The notes under the pieces: model-generated
Database searches by the model: none
Told to the model about the DNA's origin: nothing
What the model saw: only the letters and a program-made list of their open reading frames with translations
Made by a program: the position numbers and the translations under genes
Assembly (NCBI GenBank): GCA_003604975.1
Contig: QZIR01000043.1
Location: forward strand, 1 to 60,283
Reading direction: 5' to 3'
DNA from: Desulforudis sp.
GTDB taxonomy: Bacteria; Bacillota; Desulfotomaculia; Desulfotomaculales; Desulforudaceae
DNA length: 60,283 nt
Shown: positions 35,358-43,734 of the stretch, in pieces
How positions within the stretch are numbered: the stretch's first letter is position 1
Layout: each line of letters begins with the position of its first letter

Positions 35358-35927
35358 CTAGCGGGCGAAGACGTGCCGGTCAATCTGGGTTACGATGGTG
35401 CGGCTCCAGACCCACGGATTGACCTTCTTGTAAGGGTTCCAGAAGTACAGGGCGCCTTTACTCGGGTCTCGGCCGGCAACGGCCTGCTCAGCGGCCTGCA
35501 TTGATTCCGAGGTTACCGAACGCCAGATCATGCCGTTGGATACGGTACAGAAGGCCCTTGGCTGAAAGACAACACCCTTGACATTGTTGGGGAAGTCCTT
35601 GTGCTCAACCCTGTTCAAGATCACGGCGCCCACTGCGACTTTACCAGGGTAGGATTCCGTGGCCGCTTCGGCCTCGATAACCCTGGCCAGCAGGACAACA
35701 TCATCCCGGTCTACCTTTATCCCGCGCGATAAAGCCGACGCATTTTGATTCTTAGCAGGGTCTGCTTCCTCTTCACCCACCGTTTCCGCTTGGACCGAAT
35801 CCGGTCGTTCGTTGGCGGCCGCGTGAGCGGCGATCCCAACCGTAAGCGAAATTGCAAACAGGTACGCAATACAAACTGTGGCAAGACGTCTATAGGTTGA
35901 ATTTTGCCACAAAACACCAAAAGCCAT
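35358..35927 (-). CDS. SleB-type spore cortex-lytic/cell wall hydrolase
   Basis: 189 aa. Signal peptide (ATVCIAYLFAISLTVGIAAHA), low-complexity linker, then Hydrolase_2 domain: LARVIEAEAATESYPGKVAVGAVILNRV (catalytic Glu), FPNNVKGVVFQPRAFC, ALYFWNPYK. It degrades muramic-lactam cortex peptidoglycan during germination (SleB/CwlJ family). It lacks the N-terminal peptidoglycan-binding domain of classical SleB. ATG 35927 has GGGAG 8 nt upstream. Confidence 0.9.
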   Translation of the reverse strand: MAFGVLWQNSTYRRLATVCIAYLFAISLTVGIAAHAAANERPDSVQAETVGEEEADPAKNQNASALSRGIKVDRDDVVLLARVIEAEAATESYPGKVAVGAVILNRVEHKDFPNNVKGVVFQPRAFCTVSNGMIWRSVTSESMQAAEQAVAGRDPSKGALYFWNPYKKVNPWVWSRTIVTQIDRHVFAR

Positions 35928-35970
35928 CGTTTTCACTCCCTTTCGTTTGTTAGACGCGGCTCAGTTGAAG

Positions 35971-35999
35971 AGTATACCGGAAAAGAATCCGAAGGGCAA
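35971..35999 (-). promoter_or_regulatory. Promoter of the SleB-type hydrolase
   Basis: On the minus strand: -35 TTGCCC (35994-35999), 17-nt spacer, -10 TATACT (35971-35976), about 44 nt before ATG 35927. A sporulation sigma factor cannot be excluded. Confidence 0.5.
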
Positions 36000-36016
36000 T
36001 GGCAAGTGGTGGCAGG

Positions 36017-36048
36017 AAAAAAAAGACCCCGCGCCGAAGCACGGGGTC
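36017..36048 (-). terminator. Terminator after the 88-aa gene
   Basis: Minus-strand hairpin GACCCCG/CGGGGTC with a 10-nt loop followed by eight Ts. Confidence 0.85.
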
Positions 36049-36079
36049 GCCTGAAGGTATTCGATGTTGGTTTTTGAAT

Positions 36080-36346
36080 TCACCCTTGTAAACTTATTGT
36101 ATGCGCAACCTCGGGGTTATGATTCTTTTTATTGCGAATAAGGGCATCTTCTGCGTAGTCACTGGAGACCAGGTAGAGGTTAACCCATAGCTCGTGTTCA
36201 TTATTCTTACCCACGAGTTCACCGGCCAGATTCTTAAACTTGCGGTGTACCCTATCCTTAAATGAGGAGAAGTCGATGAGCATGTCCAGGACATCCTTCT
36301 GGCTGTAGGTTGCACCTTCACGCAAGGCCTTTGTCAAACCGCCCAC
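36080..36346 (-). CDS. Hypothetical small protein
   Basis: 88 aa, not recognised: TKALREGATYSQKDVLDMLIDFSSFKDRVHRKFKNLAGELVG then a C-terminal LWVNLYLVSSDYAEDALI. Soluble and mixed charge, with no membrane segment. Flanking terminators on both sides indicate a single-gene transcript. The start is GTG 36346 or TTG 36337. Confidence 0.55.
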   Translation of the reverse strand: MGGLTKALREGATYSQKDVLDMLIDFSSFKDRVHRKFKNLAGELVGKNNEHELWVNLYLVSSDYAEDALIRNKKNHNPEVAHTISLQG

Positions 36347-36397
36347 CCCCTAGGAAACATTATACCATAGCTACCAAAAAATGTTAAGAGGGTAGTC

Positions 36398-36426
36398 AAA
36401 AAACAATGGACCCGACCGGGTCCATT
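36398..36426 (-). terminator. Terminator after the repeat-protein gene
   Basis: 9-bp stem AATGGACCC/GGGTCCATT, 4-nt loop, followed on the minus strand by GTTTTTTG. Confidence 0.88.
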
Positions 36427-36458
36427 ATTTCTCATCAGACGTCGTTGTAGGCTGGGAT

Positions 36459-37151
36459 TCAAAAACTGGTGTATCCGGCAGTGCCGATGTTCTGACCGAT
36501 TAAGTTACCGGATGCCAGGTTTCGGTTGGCCATTCCGGTCATCTGGTTGGCGCCAAAGGCATTGCTGTAGTTACCCAGGCCGGTCTGCCAATTCGTGCCG
36601 AACTGGCCAGCGGAGATATTCTGGCCGGGATTGAGCCCGTAGTTACCGCCAAGGTTAGCGGAAGCACCGATATTCTGGCCGTAGGCAGTCCCGGCGTAAG
36701 GGCTGGCGAAGGCAGCGCCGTAAGCACCGTAGTTGCCCAGGGTACCGAACTGCGTCCCTCCGAACTGCTGAGCCGAGTACGGCTGCGCGGTCCACTGGCC
36801 GGTCCCGTAAGCGCCAGCTCCCTGGAAGCCGGCCGTACCGGCTCCGGCGCCAAACTGGCCGGCTCCAGCGCCAAACTGGCCGGCTCCAGCGCCATACTGA
36901 CCGGCTCCGGCGCCATACTGACCAGCTCCGGTTCCCCACTGCACGTTCTGTCCGACTGCAGAGATGTTCTGCGCAATGTTCGAGAGTTGGTTGATGCTGC
37001 TGCTCATGCTCTGAGCGATCTGGTTCAGCCTCTGGAGCTGCGCCGAGTTTTGCTGCTCAGCCTGTGAAAGCTGGTTGGCCATGTTGGTAATGTTGTTGAG
37101 ATCCTGGCGCATGCTGTTGAGCTGTTGCTGAATCTGGTTCATTTGAAACAT
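36459..37151 (-). CDS. Silk-like Gly/Ala/Gln-rich repeat protein with coiled-coil head
   Basis: 230 aa, family not recognised. Residues 1-70 form a Gln/Asn-rich coiled coil (QIQQQLNSMRQDLNNITNMANQLSQ...). Residues about 75-105 contain five GAGAGQ(Y/F) or close repeats, like silk crystalline segments. The rest is Gly/Asn/Gln/Tyr-rich with no charge to speak of. No signal peptide. Such sequences self-assemble; Firmicute spore-coat or exosporium proteins have comparable composition, and spore genes are nearby, but that role is inference. AAGGAGG precedes ATG 37151. It has its own terminator. Confidence 0.75.
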   Translation of the reverse strand: MFQMNQIQQQLNSMRQDLNNITNMANQLSQAEQQNSAQLQRLNQIAQSMSSSINQLSNIAQNISAVGQNVQWGTGAGQYGAGAGQYGAGAGQFGAGAGQFGAGAGTAGFQGAGAYGTGQWTAQPYSAQQFGGTQFGTLGNYGAYGAAFASPYAGTAYGQNIGASANLGGNYGLNPGQNISAGQFGTNWQTGLGNYSNAFGANQMTGMANRNLASGNLIGQNIGTAGYTSF

Positions 37152-37236
37152 GTTTTGAAGGCCTCCTTCTTGCCGTTTTTCTTATTATTCACTTTATTAC
37201 CAGCAATATTAGTGGAATATCCTGGTGCATGTGAAA

Positions 37237-38760
37237 TCATTTTTTGTAAACGTTGGCAAGATATACACCCCCCGTTGGTTGGATGATCAGACCGTGCAAC
37301 TCGGGCCGGTGGCCAGCGGAGTGGATGCTGTGGTTCAAGAAGACCCAGGGCGCGTCCTTGACGATAATCTCCTGGGCCTGCTCGTATAGCCGGGTACGGG
37401 TTTCCCGGTCGGGTACCTGGCGGGCCCGCGTCAGCAGGGCATCGACGTGAGCGTTTGAGTATCGGGCGCCGTTCATCCCCGTGGCAATCTGGGGGGTGGA
37501 AAGCAGATTATAAAGGAAGTCGTCGGGATCAGCGTTATCACTGATCCATCCGAATAGGAATGCGTCGCCGTCCTGGCGTCGGATGGCCTCCTTGCATTCC
37601 TCCCATTCGTAGGCCGTGATCTTCACCTTAAAGCCTACTTGTTCCAACTGGACGGCAATGGCGTCGGCCAGGGCGAGACCGCCTGCGGGGTTGTAAGGGC
37701 GGGTGCCGTTATAAGTAACCAGGGTGATCTCGGTTCCGTCGTAGGCTGCTTCACTGAGTAACCGCTTTGCTTCTTCAGGATTGTAGGCCATTTCGATCTT
37801 TGAGGTATGGCCCAGTACCCCGGGCGGTAGCGGAGTATGGGCGGGGACGACTTCCCCCGGGTACAGTTCCCGGATTATTGCGTTACGGTCGATCGCGAGG
37901 GCTGCTGCCTGGCGTAGGAGCGGATTGTCAAAGGGCTTGCGGTTGGTATAAAATGCAAGGTAACTCAGGTCCAGGCCGCCCAGTTCAACGGTTTGCAGCT
38001 GGCGGCTGCCGATGGTGTCAACCAGTCCCAGCCCTTCGGCGATATCTGCTTTCTTGTCCTGGAGCGCCTTGAGGCGGGCGTTTGCCTCCGTTATGGTTTT
38101 AAAGACAACCCGGTCCATGCGCGGTGCACCGGTTCGGTACTCTGGAAAGGGTTCCAGCAAGATCATTTCTTCAGTTACCTCGGTGATCCGGTAGGGACCG
38201 GCTCCCACCGGCCGGTCCGGTTCAGTGCTGGGTTTAACGATTGCGGCAGCGGGAGTGGCCAGGTTTTTAGCTAGAGGTGCATAGGGGTACCGCAGGTGCA
38301 GAACCAGGGTCAGGTCATCAGGAGTATCAATTTTGTCAACTGCCCCGTAGATGTAGCCGGCGTAAGGATAGAGTTTGCTTCCGGCGTTCAACTGCTGCTC
38401 GATGCACGACTTGACAGCGACGGCGTCGAGGCGTGTGCCGTCGTGAAACCTGAGGTTTTTGCGGAGGTGAAACGTCCAGCGTCGGCCGTCGCCCGAGACC
38501 TCGTATTTGTGGGCAACGGCGGGTTCCACCTCGCTGCTGCCCGGCCGGAAACGTAGCAGACCTTCGTAGACGTTGATCAGAACCGGAATCGGGGTTTCGT
38601 CGGCTATACGCCGGGGATCGAGCGTTGTCGGTTCAGCCTTGAGAATGTAGACTAAACTGTCAGGTGCTTCTACCGGCTGTTGGCTTTCTGGCTTGACCAG
38701 TACCGCCACAGCCAGTAGGAGTATCACCGCGGTCAGGATGGCATGAAAGCTCAGACGCAT
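37237..38760 (-). CDS. Orphan peptide/nickel-type ABC substrate-binding protein (SBP family 5)
   Basis: 507 aa. N-terminal helix (HAILTAVILLLAVAVLV) without a lipobox Cys. The family-5 signature region is VEPAVAHKYEVSGDGRRWTFHLRKNLRFHDGTRLDAVAVK, followed by GAGPYRI, ALAIDRN, and a C-terminal DAFLFGWISDNADPDDF. It would bind oligopeptides or similar ligands outside the membrane. No permease or ATPase genes lie next to it, so it must share a transporter encoded elsewhere or act as a sensor. It appears to be tethered by the uncleaved helix. Confidence 0.88.
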   Translation of the reverse strand: MRLSFHAILTAVILLLAVAVLVKPESQQPVEAPDSLVYILKAEPTTLDPRRIADETPIPVLINVYEGLLRFRPGSSEVEPAVAHKYEVSGDGRRWTFHLRKNLRFHDGTRLDAVAVKSCIEQQLNAGSKLYPYAGYIYGAVDKIDTPDDLTLVLHLRYPYAPLAKNLATPAAAIVKPSTEPDRPVGAGPYRITEVTEEMILLEPFPEYRTGAPRMDRVVFKTITEANARLKALQDKKADIAEGLGLVDTIGSRQLQTVELGGLDLSYLAFYTNRKPFDNPLLRQAAALAIDRNAIIRELYPGEVVPAHTPLPPGVLGHTSKIEMAYNPEEAKRLLSEAAYDGTEITLVTYNGTRPYNPAGGLALADAIAVQLEQVGFKVKITAYEWEECKEAIRRQDGDAFLFGWISDNADPDDFLYNLLSTPQIATGMNGARYSNAHVDALLTRARQVPDRETRTRLYEQAQEIIVKDAPWVFLNHSIHSAGHRPELHGLIIQPTGGVYLANVYKK

Positions 38761-38880
38761 TAATCCAGCCCCTTGCGAGTTTTAACTACTATATTCTGGT
38801 TATATATGGAAATACCTTCCTGGATAATGGATTAATGTTTGGATGCCGGGGATAGGCGGTTGCGGTTTTTTTTTCTAATA

Positions 38881-38908
38881 AGTGGTCAATGCTAAAATGT
38901 CGACCACT
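38881..38908. promoter_or_regulatory. Inverted repeat upstream of endonuclease IV
   Basis: AGTGGTC (38881-38887)/GACCACT (38902-38908), 14-nt spacer, 44 nt before the nfo start, preceded by a 10-T run. It could be an operator, or a terminator read from the minus side; undecided. Confidence 0.35.
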
Positions 38909-38952
38909 CACTGACTATTGGGAAGACCCAAATTGTGGGGGGGTGAGCTCCG

Positions 38953-39810
38953 GTGGGCATCTTATTCGGACCCGGTGGGAATTCGCAGTCCTTTTATGAC
39001 GAAGGTCACAAGTCCTCCGTCGACGCGCCGGGATGGATTAGACGGCTGGGGTTAGGGGCCTATGAGTATCAGTGTGTCCGCGGTGTAAACATCGGGGAGG
39101 CAACTGCCGCCAGATTGGGCGAAGAGGCGGCTCGCCAAGGGATCGTCCTCAGTATTCACGCTCCCTACTACATTAATTTCGCGGCCACCGACCCTGGCCT
39201 GCTTGCCAAGACCAAAAAGCACCTGCTGGATTCACTTCGGGCGGCGCGCTGGATGGGGGCTACGCGGGTGGTTTTCCACCCGGGGAGTGCCGGTCCGGAC
39301 CGCGGAGCAGCGCTCGAGCGGGCGAAGGAGGCGGTGGCACAGGTTATCGATCAGGCTGCCGACGAGAATCTGGACGACATCATCCTGGCCCCGGAAACAC
39401 TCGGCAAGCTTTCCTACCTTGGACTGCTGGATGAGGTTCTGGAATTGTGCACCCTGTCCCCGCACATGCTCCCCACGGTCGATTTCGGCCACATTCACGC
39501 CCTTACCCAGGGTGCCCTAACCGACCGTGCCGCTTATGCAGCCGTACTGGATCGGGTTGTGGAGCGTCTCGGTGAGGACAGGACGCGGCGGATGCACATG
39601 CATTTCAGCCCGGTCGAATTCACCGCTGCCGGTGAACGCAAGCACTGGTCGATCAAGGACGGTTACGGGCCCGATTTCCGCCCGCTGGCCGAGGAACTGG
39701 CAGAACGCGGCTATGCTCCCATCCTAATCTGCGAATCGAACGGAACCCAGGCGGAGGACGCCGTCACTTACCAGCAGAGATATCTTGAAACCATAAGAGC
39801 CAAACCCTAA
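38953..39810 (+). CDS. nfo: Endonuclease IV-type AP endonuclease
   Basis: 285 aa TIM-barrel (AP2Ec) protein. LSIHAPYYINFA, VVFHPGSAG, APETLGK, TVDFGHIHAL and MHMHFSPVEF supply the His/Asp/Glu zinc ligands of the endonuclease IV family. It incises abasic sites in base excision repair. The N-terminus (GILFGPGGNSQSFYDEGHKSS) is of the short archaeal/Firmicute variety. GTG 38953 starts after a G-rich stretch. Confidence 0.85.
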   Translation: MGILFGPGGNSQSFYDEGHKSSVDAPGWIRRLGLGAYEYQCVRGVNIGEATAARLGEEAARQGIVLSIHAPYYINFAATDPGLLAKTKKHLLDSLRAARWMGATRVVFHPGSAGPDRGAALERAKEAVAQVIDQAADENLDDIILAPETLGKLSYLGLLDEVLELCTLSPHMLPTVDFGHIHALTQGALTDRAAYAAVLDRVVERLGEDRTRRMHMHFSPVEFTAAGERKHWSIKDGYGPDFRPLAEELAERGYAPILICESNGTQAEDAVTYQQRYLETIRAKP

Positions 39811-39941
39811 AAATAGTGGTTTCCTTTTTGGCTTCCTTTCTATATAATAGTTTCCGTTGCATAATTTCTCACCAAGGCGATCAGCCTTTTCAATGGTAAT
39901 TCTGGCCTTTATACATTCAAGGCTGAAGGGGGTTTAAAACT

Positions 39942-40397
39942 GTGTTACCCACTCCGAAGAAATACTTCGTAACGGCGGCGTGCGCCGAGGGTACAAACAA
40001 GCTTAACGCCTTTGACAATGCCCTCTTGAAGGCGGGGATCGGAAACATCAACCTGATCCGGGTCTCCAGTATTCTGCCTCCCGAGGCCGAGTATGAACCG
40101 GAACTGAAGTTTCCGCTGGGCGCGTTAGTCCCGACTGCCTACGGTTCCATAACGAGCGACATTCCCGGTGAGCTTATCGCGTCTGCAGTCGGTGTTGCGG
40201 TTTCCGAAACGTTTGGTGTGATTATGGAGTTTGGTGGAAAGTGCAGCGGCAACGAGGCCCATGAAGCGGTGAGCCGGATGCTTGATGAAGCCTTTGCCAC
40301 CCGCGGGCTCAAAATCCTGGAGCGGAAGATCGCAGCCAGTGAGCACCGTGTGGAAAAGGTGGGGTGTTGTATTGCCGCCGTTCCCATGTGGTATTAA
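39942..40397 (+). CDS. Pyruvoyl-dependent arginine decarboxylase
   Basis: 151 aa proenzyme. The self-cleavage site is in IRVSSILPP: cutting between Ser42 and Ser43 would make the beta chain and an alpha chain with an N-terminal pyruvoyl group, as known for the Methanocaldococcus enzyme. LVPTAYGSITSDIPGE and the active-site Glu region IMEFGGKCSG fit the family. It makes agmatine from arginine. It is followed by speE and speB, giving a complete arginine-to-spermidine route except for AdoMet decarboxylase. GTG 39942 has GAAGGGGG upstream. Confidence 0.93.
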   Translation: MLPTPKKYFVTAACAEGTNKLNAFDNALLKAGIGNINLIRVSSILPPEAEYEPELKFPLGALVPTAYGSITSDIPGELIASAVGVAVSETFGVIMEFGGKCSGNEAHEAVSRMLDEAFATRGLKILERKIAASEHRVEKVGCCIAAVPMWY

Positions 40398-40472
40398 GGG
40401 AGTCAATTCTAAACGGTCTTCAAGGTTACTTAACTCGATACTTTGATAGTCTGCCGCAAGGAGGGAAACACA

Positions 40473-41312
40473 TTGGAACTTTGGTTTACGGAAAAACAGG
40501 GTGACTTTCTGGCCACGAGTTACCGTGTCCGCAAGACGCTGCACACCGAGAAGACCCCGTTCCAGGATCTCGCGGTGCTGGACACCGTTCCGTTCGGGCG
40601 CATGCTGGTACTGGACGGGTTTGTACAGACCACGGTTGGTGACGAGTTCATCTATCACGAAATGATTACGCACGTGCCGTTGAACAGCCACCCGTCTCCG
40701 AAGAAGGTACTGATCATCGGCGGCGGTGACGGCGGGACCATGCGCGAGGTCGTCAAACATCCGTCGGTAGAGAAGTGCATCCAGGTCGAGATCGACGAGA
40801 AGGTGGTGGAAGCCTCCAAGAGATTTCTGCCCGAGATCGCCTGTGGTTTTGATAGCCCCAAGGGCGAACTGATCATCGATGACGGGATCAAGTACGTCAA
40901 GGAGCACCCGGACACGTTTGACGTGATCATTATCGATTCGACCGATCCGGTAGGCCCGGCCGTCGGTCTTTTCAGCCGCGAGTTTTACAGTTCGGTTCAC
41001 CGTGCCCTCAAGGAAGATGGGCTGTTCGTAGCCCAGAGCGAATCGCCCAACTACGAGTTGGATCTGATTGTCCGGATCAACCGGGATCTGAGGGAGATAT
41101 TTGGTCTGAGCCGGACCTACGTGGCGCACATTCAGACCTACCCCGGCACGATGTGGAGCTTTACGATCGGTTCCAAGAAGTACGACCCGAAGAAGGTAGA
41201 CCCGGCCAAGATTGCCGAAATCGAAGGACTTCGTTACTACACACCAGAACTGCACGTGGGTGCCTTCGCGTTGCCCCGTTTCGTGGCGGATCGCATAAAG
41301 GAACAGGTTTAA
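40473..41312 (+). CDS. speE: Spermidine synthase (aminopropyltransferase)
   Basis: 279 aa. Motifs: ELWFTEKQG, KTPFQDLAVLDT, DEFIYHEMITHVPL, VLIIGGGDGGTMREV, the VEIDEKV ligand loop and IIDSTDPVGPA. It transfers an aminopropyl group from decarboxylated AdoMet to putrescine; some relatives act directly on agmatine, which would fit the gene order here (inference). TTG 40473 has AAGGAGGG 7 nt upstream. speB follows after 4 nt. Confidence 0.94.
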   Translation: MELWFTEKQGDFLATSYRVRKTLHTEKTPFQDLAVLDTVPFGRMLVLDGFVQTTVGDEFIYHEMITHVPLNSHPSPKKVLIIGGGDGGTMREVVKHPSVEKCIQVEIDEKVVEASKRFLPEIACGFDSPKGELIIDDGIKYVKEHPDTFDVIIIDSTDPVGPAVGLFSREFYSSVHRALKEDGLFVAQSESPNYELDLIVRINRDLREIFGLSRTYVAHIQTYPGTMWSFTIGSKKYDPKKVDPAKIAEIEGLRYYTPELHVGAFALPRFVADRIKEQV

Positions 41313-41316
41313 AACC

Positions 41317-42228
41317 GTGCTTAACTGGACGACCAAGGAATGTGACTTCATGGCCGCGGGGTCAGACTACCAGCGCGCTTCGATGGTCATTGTCGGGGCG
41401 CCGCTGGACAGCACCACCTCTTTCCGGGGCGGGACCCGGCTCGGTCCGCGGGCCATTCGTGAGATGTCCTATAATCTCGAGGACTACAGCATTGAGCTGG
41501 GCAGCGAAATAAGCAGCGTGTCCTTTTTCGATGCCGGTGATCTGGTCTTCCCCCTAGGTTACCTGGAGGAAAGCCTGGACCGGATCGAGCACGTCGCCGA
41601 CCGTATCCTGGGTGACGGCAAGATTCCGATATTTTTGGGCGGGGAACACCTGATTACCCTACCCATCATCCGGTCGGTGGCCAAACACTATCCGGAGCTG
41701 GTGGTGATCCACCTTGACGCCCACGCGGATCTGCGCGAGGAGTACCTGGGCGTGAGGTTGTCTCACGCCACGGTGATGCGGCGGGTCAGCGAGATCATCA
41801 GCCCGTCCAACCTGTTTCAGTTTGGGGTGCGCTCCGCCACCAGGGACGAGATCATCTTTGCCCGGGACAACGGCTACATGTCCGTTGACGAGGTTCTGGG
41901 AGGGTTGGAGGAGGTCACTCCGGTACTTAAAGGCAGGCCGGTCTACCTGTCCCTGGACATCGACGTTGTGGATCCGGCTTTCGCTCCCGGGGTGGGTACC
42001 CCCGAGCCCGGCGGCATTGACTCACGCGAATTACTGCAGTCTGTGTACTATCTCTACGACTTGAATGTCGTGGGGCTCGATATTGTCGAAGTCAATCCTA
42101 CTTATGACCTGTCCGGCCGGACTGCGGCATTGGCTGCTAAAGTGCTGAGAGAGGCCATAATCTGCTGTGGCGCAGGCAGACGGGGCAAAATCAAGATTGT
42201 GGAGAATAATAAGCATTCTAACAGTTGA
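41317..42228 (+). CDS. speB: Agmatinase/ureohydrolase
   Basis: 303 aa arginase-fold enzyme with all Mn ligands: GGEHLI, DAHADLR and SLDIDVVDPAFAPGVGTPEPGG. GAPLDSTTSFRGGTRLGPRAIR and EVNPTYD are typical of agmatinase/SpeB. It hydrolyses agmatine, or an aminopropyl-agmatine, to release urea. Its stop codon lies inside the -35 box of the tRNA-Asp promoter. Confidence 0.93.
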   Translation: MLNWTTKECDFMAAGSDYQRASMVIVGAPLDSTTSFRGGTRLGPRAIREMSYNLEDYSIELGSEISSVSFFDAGDLVFPLGYLEESLDRIEHVADRILGDGKIPIFLGGEHLITLPIIRSVAKHYPELVVIHLDAHADLREEYLGVRLSHATVMRRVSEIISPSNLFQFGVRSATRDEIIFARDNGYMSVDEVLGGLEEVTPVLKGRPVYLSLDIDVVDPAFAPGVGTPEPGGIDSRELLQSVYYLYDLNVVGLDIVEVNPTYDLSGRTAALAAKVLREAIICCGAGRRGKIKIVENNKHSNS

Positions 42229-42253
42229 CTTTTAAATCCGCCTTCGGTATACT
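42225..42253 (+). promoter_or_regulatory. tRNA-Asp promoter
   Basis: -35 TTGACT (42225-42230, overlapping the speB TGA), 17-nt spacer, -10 TATACT (42248-42253), 14 nt before the mature tRNA. Confidence 0.75.
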
Positions 42254-42267
42254 AAGACTTGCGGCAC

Positions 42268-42346
42268 GGAGCTGTGGTGTAGCCTGGTCTAACATATCTG
42301 CCTGTCACGCAGAAGATCGCGGGTTCGAATCCCGTCAGCTCCGCCA
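42268..42346 (+). tRNA. tRNA-Asp (anticodon GTC)
   Basis: 79 nt including CCA. Acceptor GGAGCTG/CAGCTCC, anticodon stem TCTGC/GCAGA with loop CTGTCAC, T-arm CGGGTTCGAATCCCG. Confidence 0.95.
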
Positions 42347-42361
42347 TAATAAGTAACTAAC

Positions 42362-42388
42362 GCAAGGCGAAAGGCCTTGCTTGTTTTT
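42362..42388 (+). terminator. tRNA-Asp transcript terminator
   Basis: Stem GCAAGGC/GCCTTGC, 5-nt loop, then TTGTTTTT. Confidence 0.8.
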
Positions 42389-42412
42389 GGCGGTCGGGGC
42401 AGAGTTTAGTAC

Positions 42413-42441
42413 TTGCAAAAAAGCATGAACGGTGCTAGAAT
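42413..42441 (+). promoter_or_regulatory. tRNA-Phe/tRNA-Gly promoter
   Basis: -35 TTGCAA (42413-42418), 17-nt spacer, -10 TAGAAT (42436-42441), about 48 nt before tRNA-Phe. Confidence 0.65.
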
Positions 42442-42489
42442 AAATTCTGCGGTCGTCCGTTGGCAGACAGTGGGCTGCCGGTATTTTAA

Positions 42490-42565
<76 letters not shown>

Positions 42566-42578
42566 AGTAGTTAAATAT

Positions 42579-42653
42579 GCGGAAGTGGCTCAGTGGTAGA
42601 GCATCGCCTTGCCAAGGCGAGGGTCGAGGGTTCGAATCCCTTCTTCCGCTCCA
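42579..42653 (+). tRNA. tRNA-Gly (anticodon GCC)
   Basis: 75 nt with CCA. Acceptor GCGGAAG/CTTCCGC, anticodon stem TCGCC/GGCGA with loop TTGCCAA. It lies 13 nt after tRNA-Phe and is probably cleaved from the same precursor. Confidence 0.95.
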
Positions 42654-42660
42654 TAAGATT

Positions 42661-42706
42661 AAAAATCTCCTCTGACGGGTGGACAACCCAGACGAGGAGG
42701 TTTTCT
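42661..42706 (+). terminator. Terminator after the tRNA pair
   Basis: CTCCTC/GAGGAG stem extended by A-T pairs, inner GGGT/ACCC hairpin, then TTTTCTGTTGT. Confidence 0.65.
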
Positions 42707-42920
42707 GTTGTGCCATCCTCAATCTCCACCATATCCTTGTATATCCCTTCTTCGAAAATCTTGAGGCGGGGAACATAAATACATACAGAATTGTGGGTCT
42801 AATGGTCAAAACGATTCTGCCGGACAGGGGTGGCTTGCAGGTTAACCGAAAATTAAGACTACGGTAATAAACCTTTAACAATCGTCAATTATCATTACTC
42901 TTGAAACAATATACAGATGA

Positions 42921-43640
42921 GTGGTAAAAGCGATGCAGGTGCTGGTAGTTGACGATGAACCGAAGATTTGTGAGTTGATCCGGTATAACCTGGAACGCTA
43001 TCACTACGGGGTGATCACCGCCTTTGATGGAACCAGCGCACTCGAATTGGCGTGCCGGTTGCGTCCGAACCTGATTATCCTGGACATAATGTTGCCCGGG
43101 ATTGATGGTTTAGAGGTCTGCCGGGAGATCCGGCGGAGCCCGGAGACGGCTGCTATTCCAATCATTATACTAACCGCTCGCGGACAGGAAATCGACAAGA
43201 TCCTGGGCTTTGAACTGGGAGCCGACGACTATGTGACCAAGCCCTTCAGCCCGCGGGAGTTGATGGCCCGCGTAAAAGCCCAGGTTCGCCGGTCAACGAC
43301 CGCGACCAGCCAGGCGGCGTTCACTCAAGAGCAGCGGAAAGAGATTCACGTTGGGGACCTGGTGATCAATCCGGACCGGTTCGAGGTCTTTCTCGGAGGC
43401 CAGGAAATCCGGCTTTCCCGGAAGGAGTTCAGTCTGCTCCTGTTGATGGCCTCCCATCCGGGCCAGATTTTCACACGTGATCAACTGATGTCGGTAATCT
43501 GGGGGTATGACAGCGTTGACGAGACGCGGACGGTCGACGTTCATATCCGCTACCTACGTCGGAAGATTGAGCGCGACCCGTCCCACCCGAAGTACATCGA
43601 AACAATTCGCGGTCTGGGTTACCGTTTCAAGAACGGGTAA
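42921..43640 (+). CDS. PhoB/PhoP-type response regulator (OmpR family)
   Basis: 239 aa. Receiver domain with acidic pair DDE, phospho-acceptor Asp in LIILDIMLPGIDG, Thr in ILTAR and Lys in VTKPF. The C-terminal winged helix (SRKEFSLLLLMASHPGQIFTRDQL...TVDVHIRYLRRKIE...IRGLGYRF) is of the PhoB/OmpR type. Position before the pst genes and the TTAACA box arrays at 44044 and 46636 make phosphate control likely. No histidine kinase gene adjoins it. The start is GTG 42921 or ATG 42933. Confidence 0.9.
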   Translation: MVKAMQVLVVDDEPKICELIRYNLERYHYGVITAFDGTSALELACRLRPNLIILDIMLPGIDGLEVCREIRRSPETAAIPIIILTARGQEIDKILGFELGADDYVTKPFSPRELMARVKAQVRRSTTATSQAAFTQEQRKEIHVGDLVINPDRFEVFLGGQEIRLSRKEFSLLLLMASHPGQIFTRDQLMSVIWGYDSVDETRTVDVHIRYLRRKIERDPSHPKYIETIRGLGYRFKNG

Positions 43641-43734
43641 CCGGAGAAAAACCACTAGCATATACTGAAGGCTGACGCATAGAATAAAAATTATGTTCTT
43701 TCCGGTACGGCCGGAAAAAAGGAGGTGGAATACA

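Noticed and set aside
40125-41351. 408-codon antisense frame across the polyamine genes
   Set aside because: No recognisable motifs or ribosome site; the opposite strand holds three certain genes.
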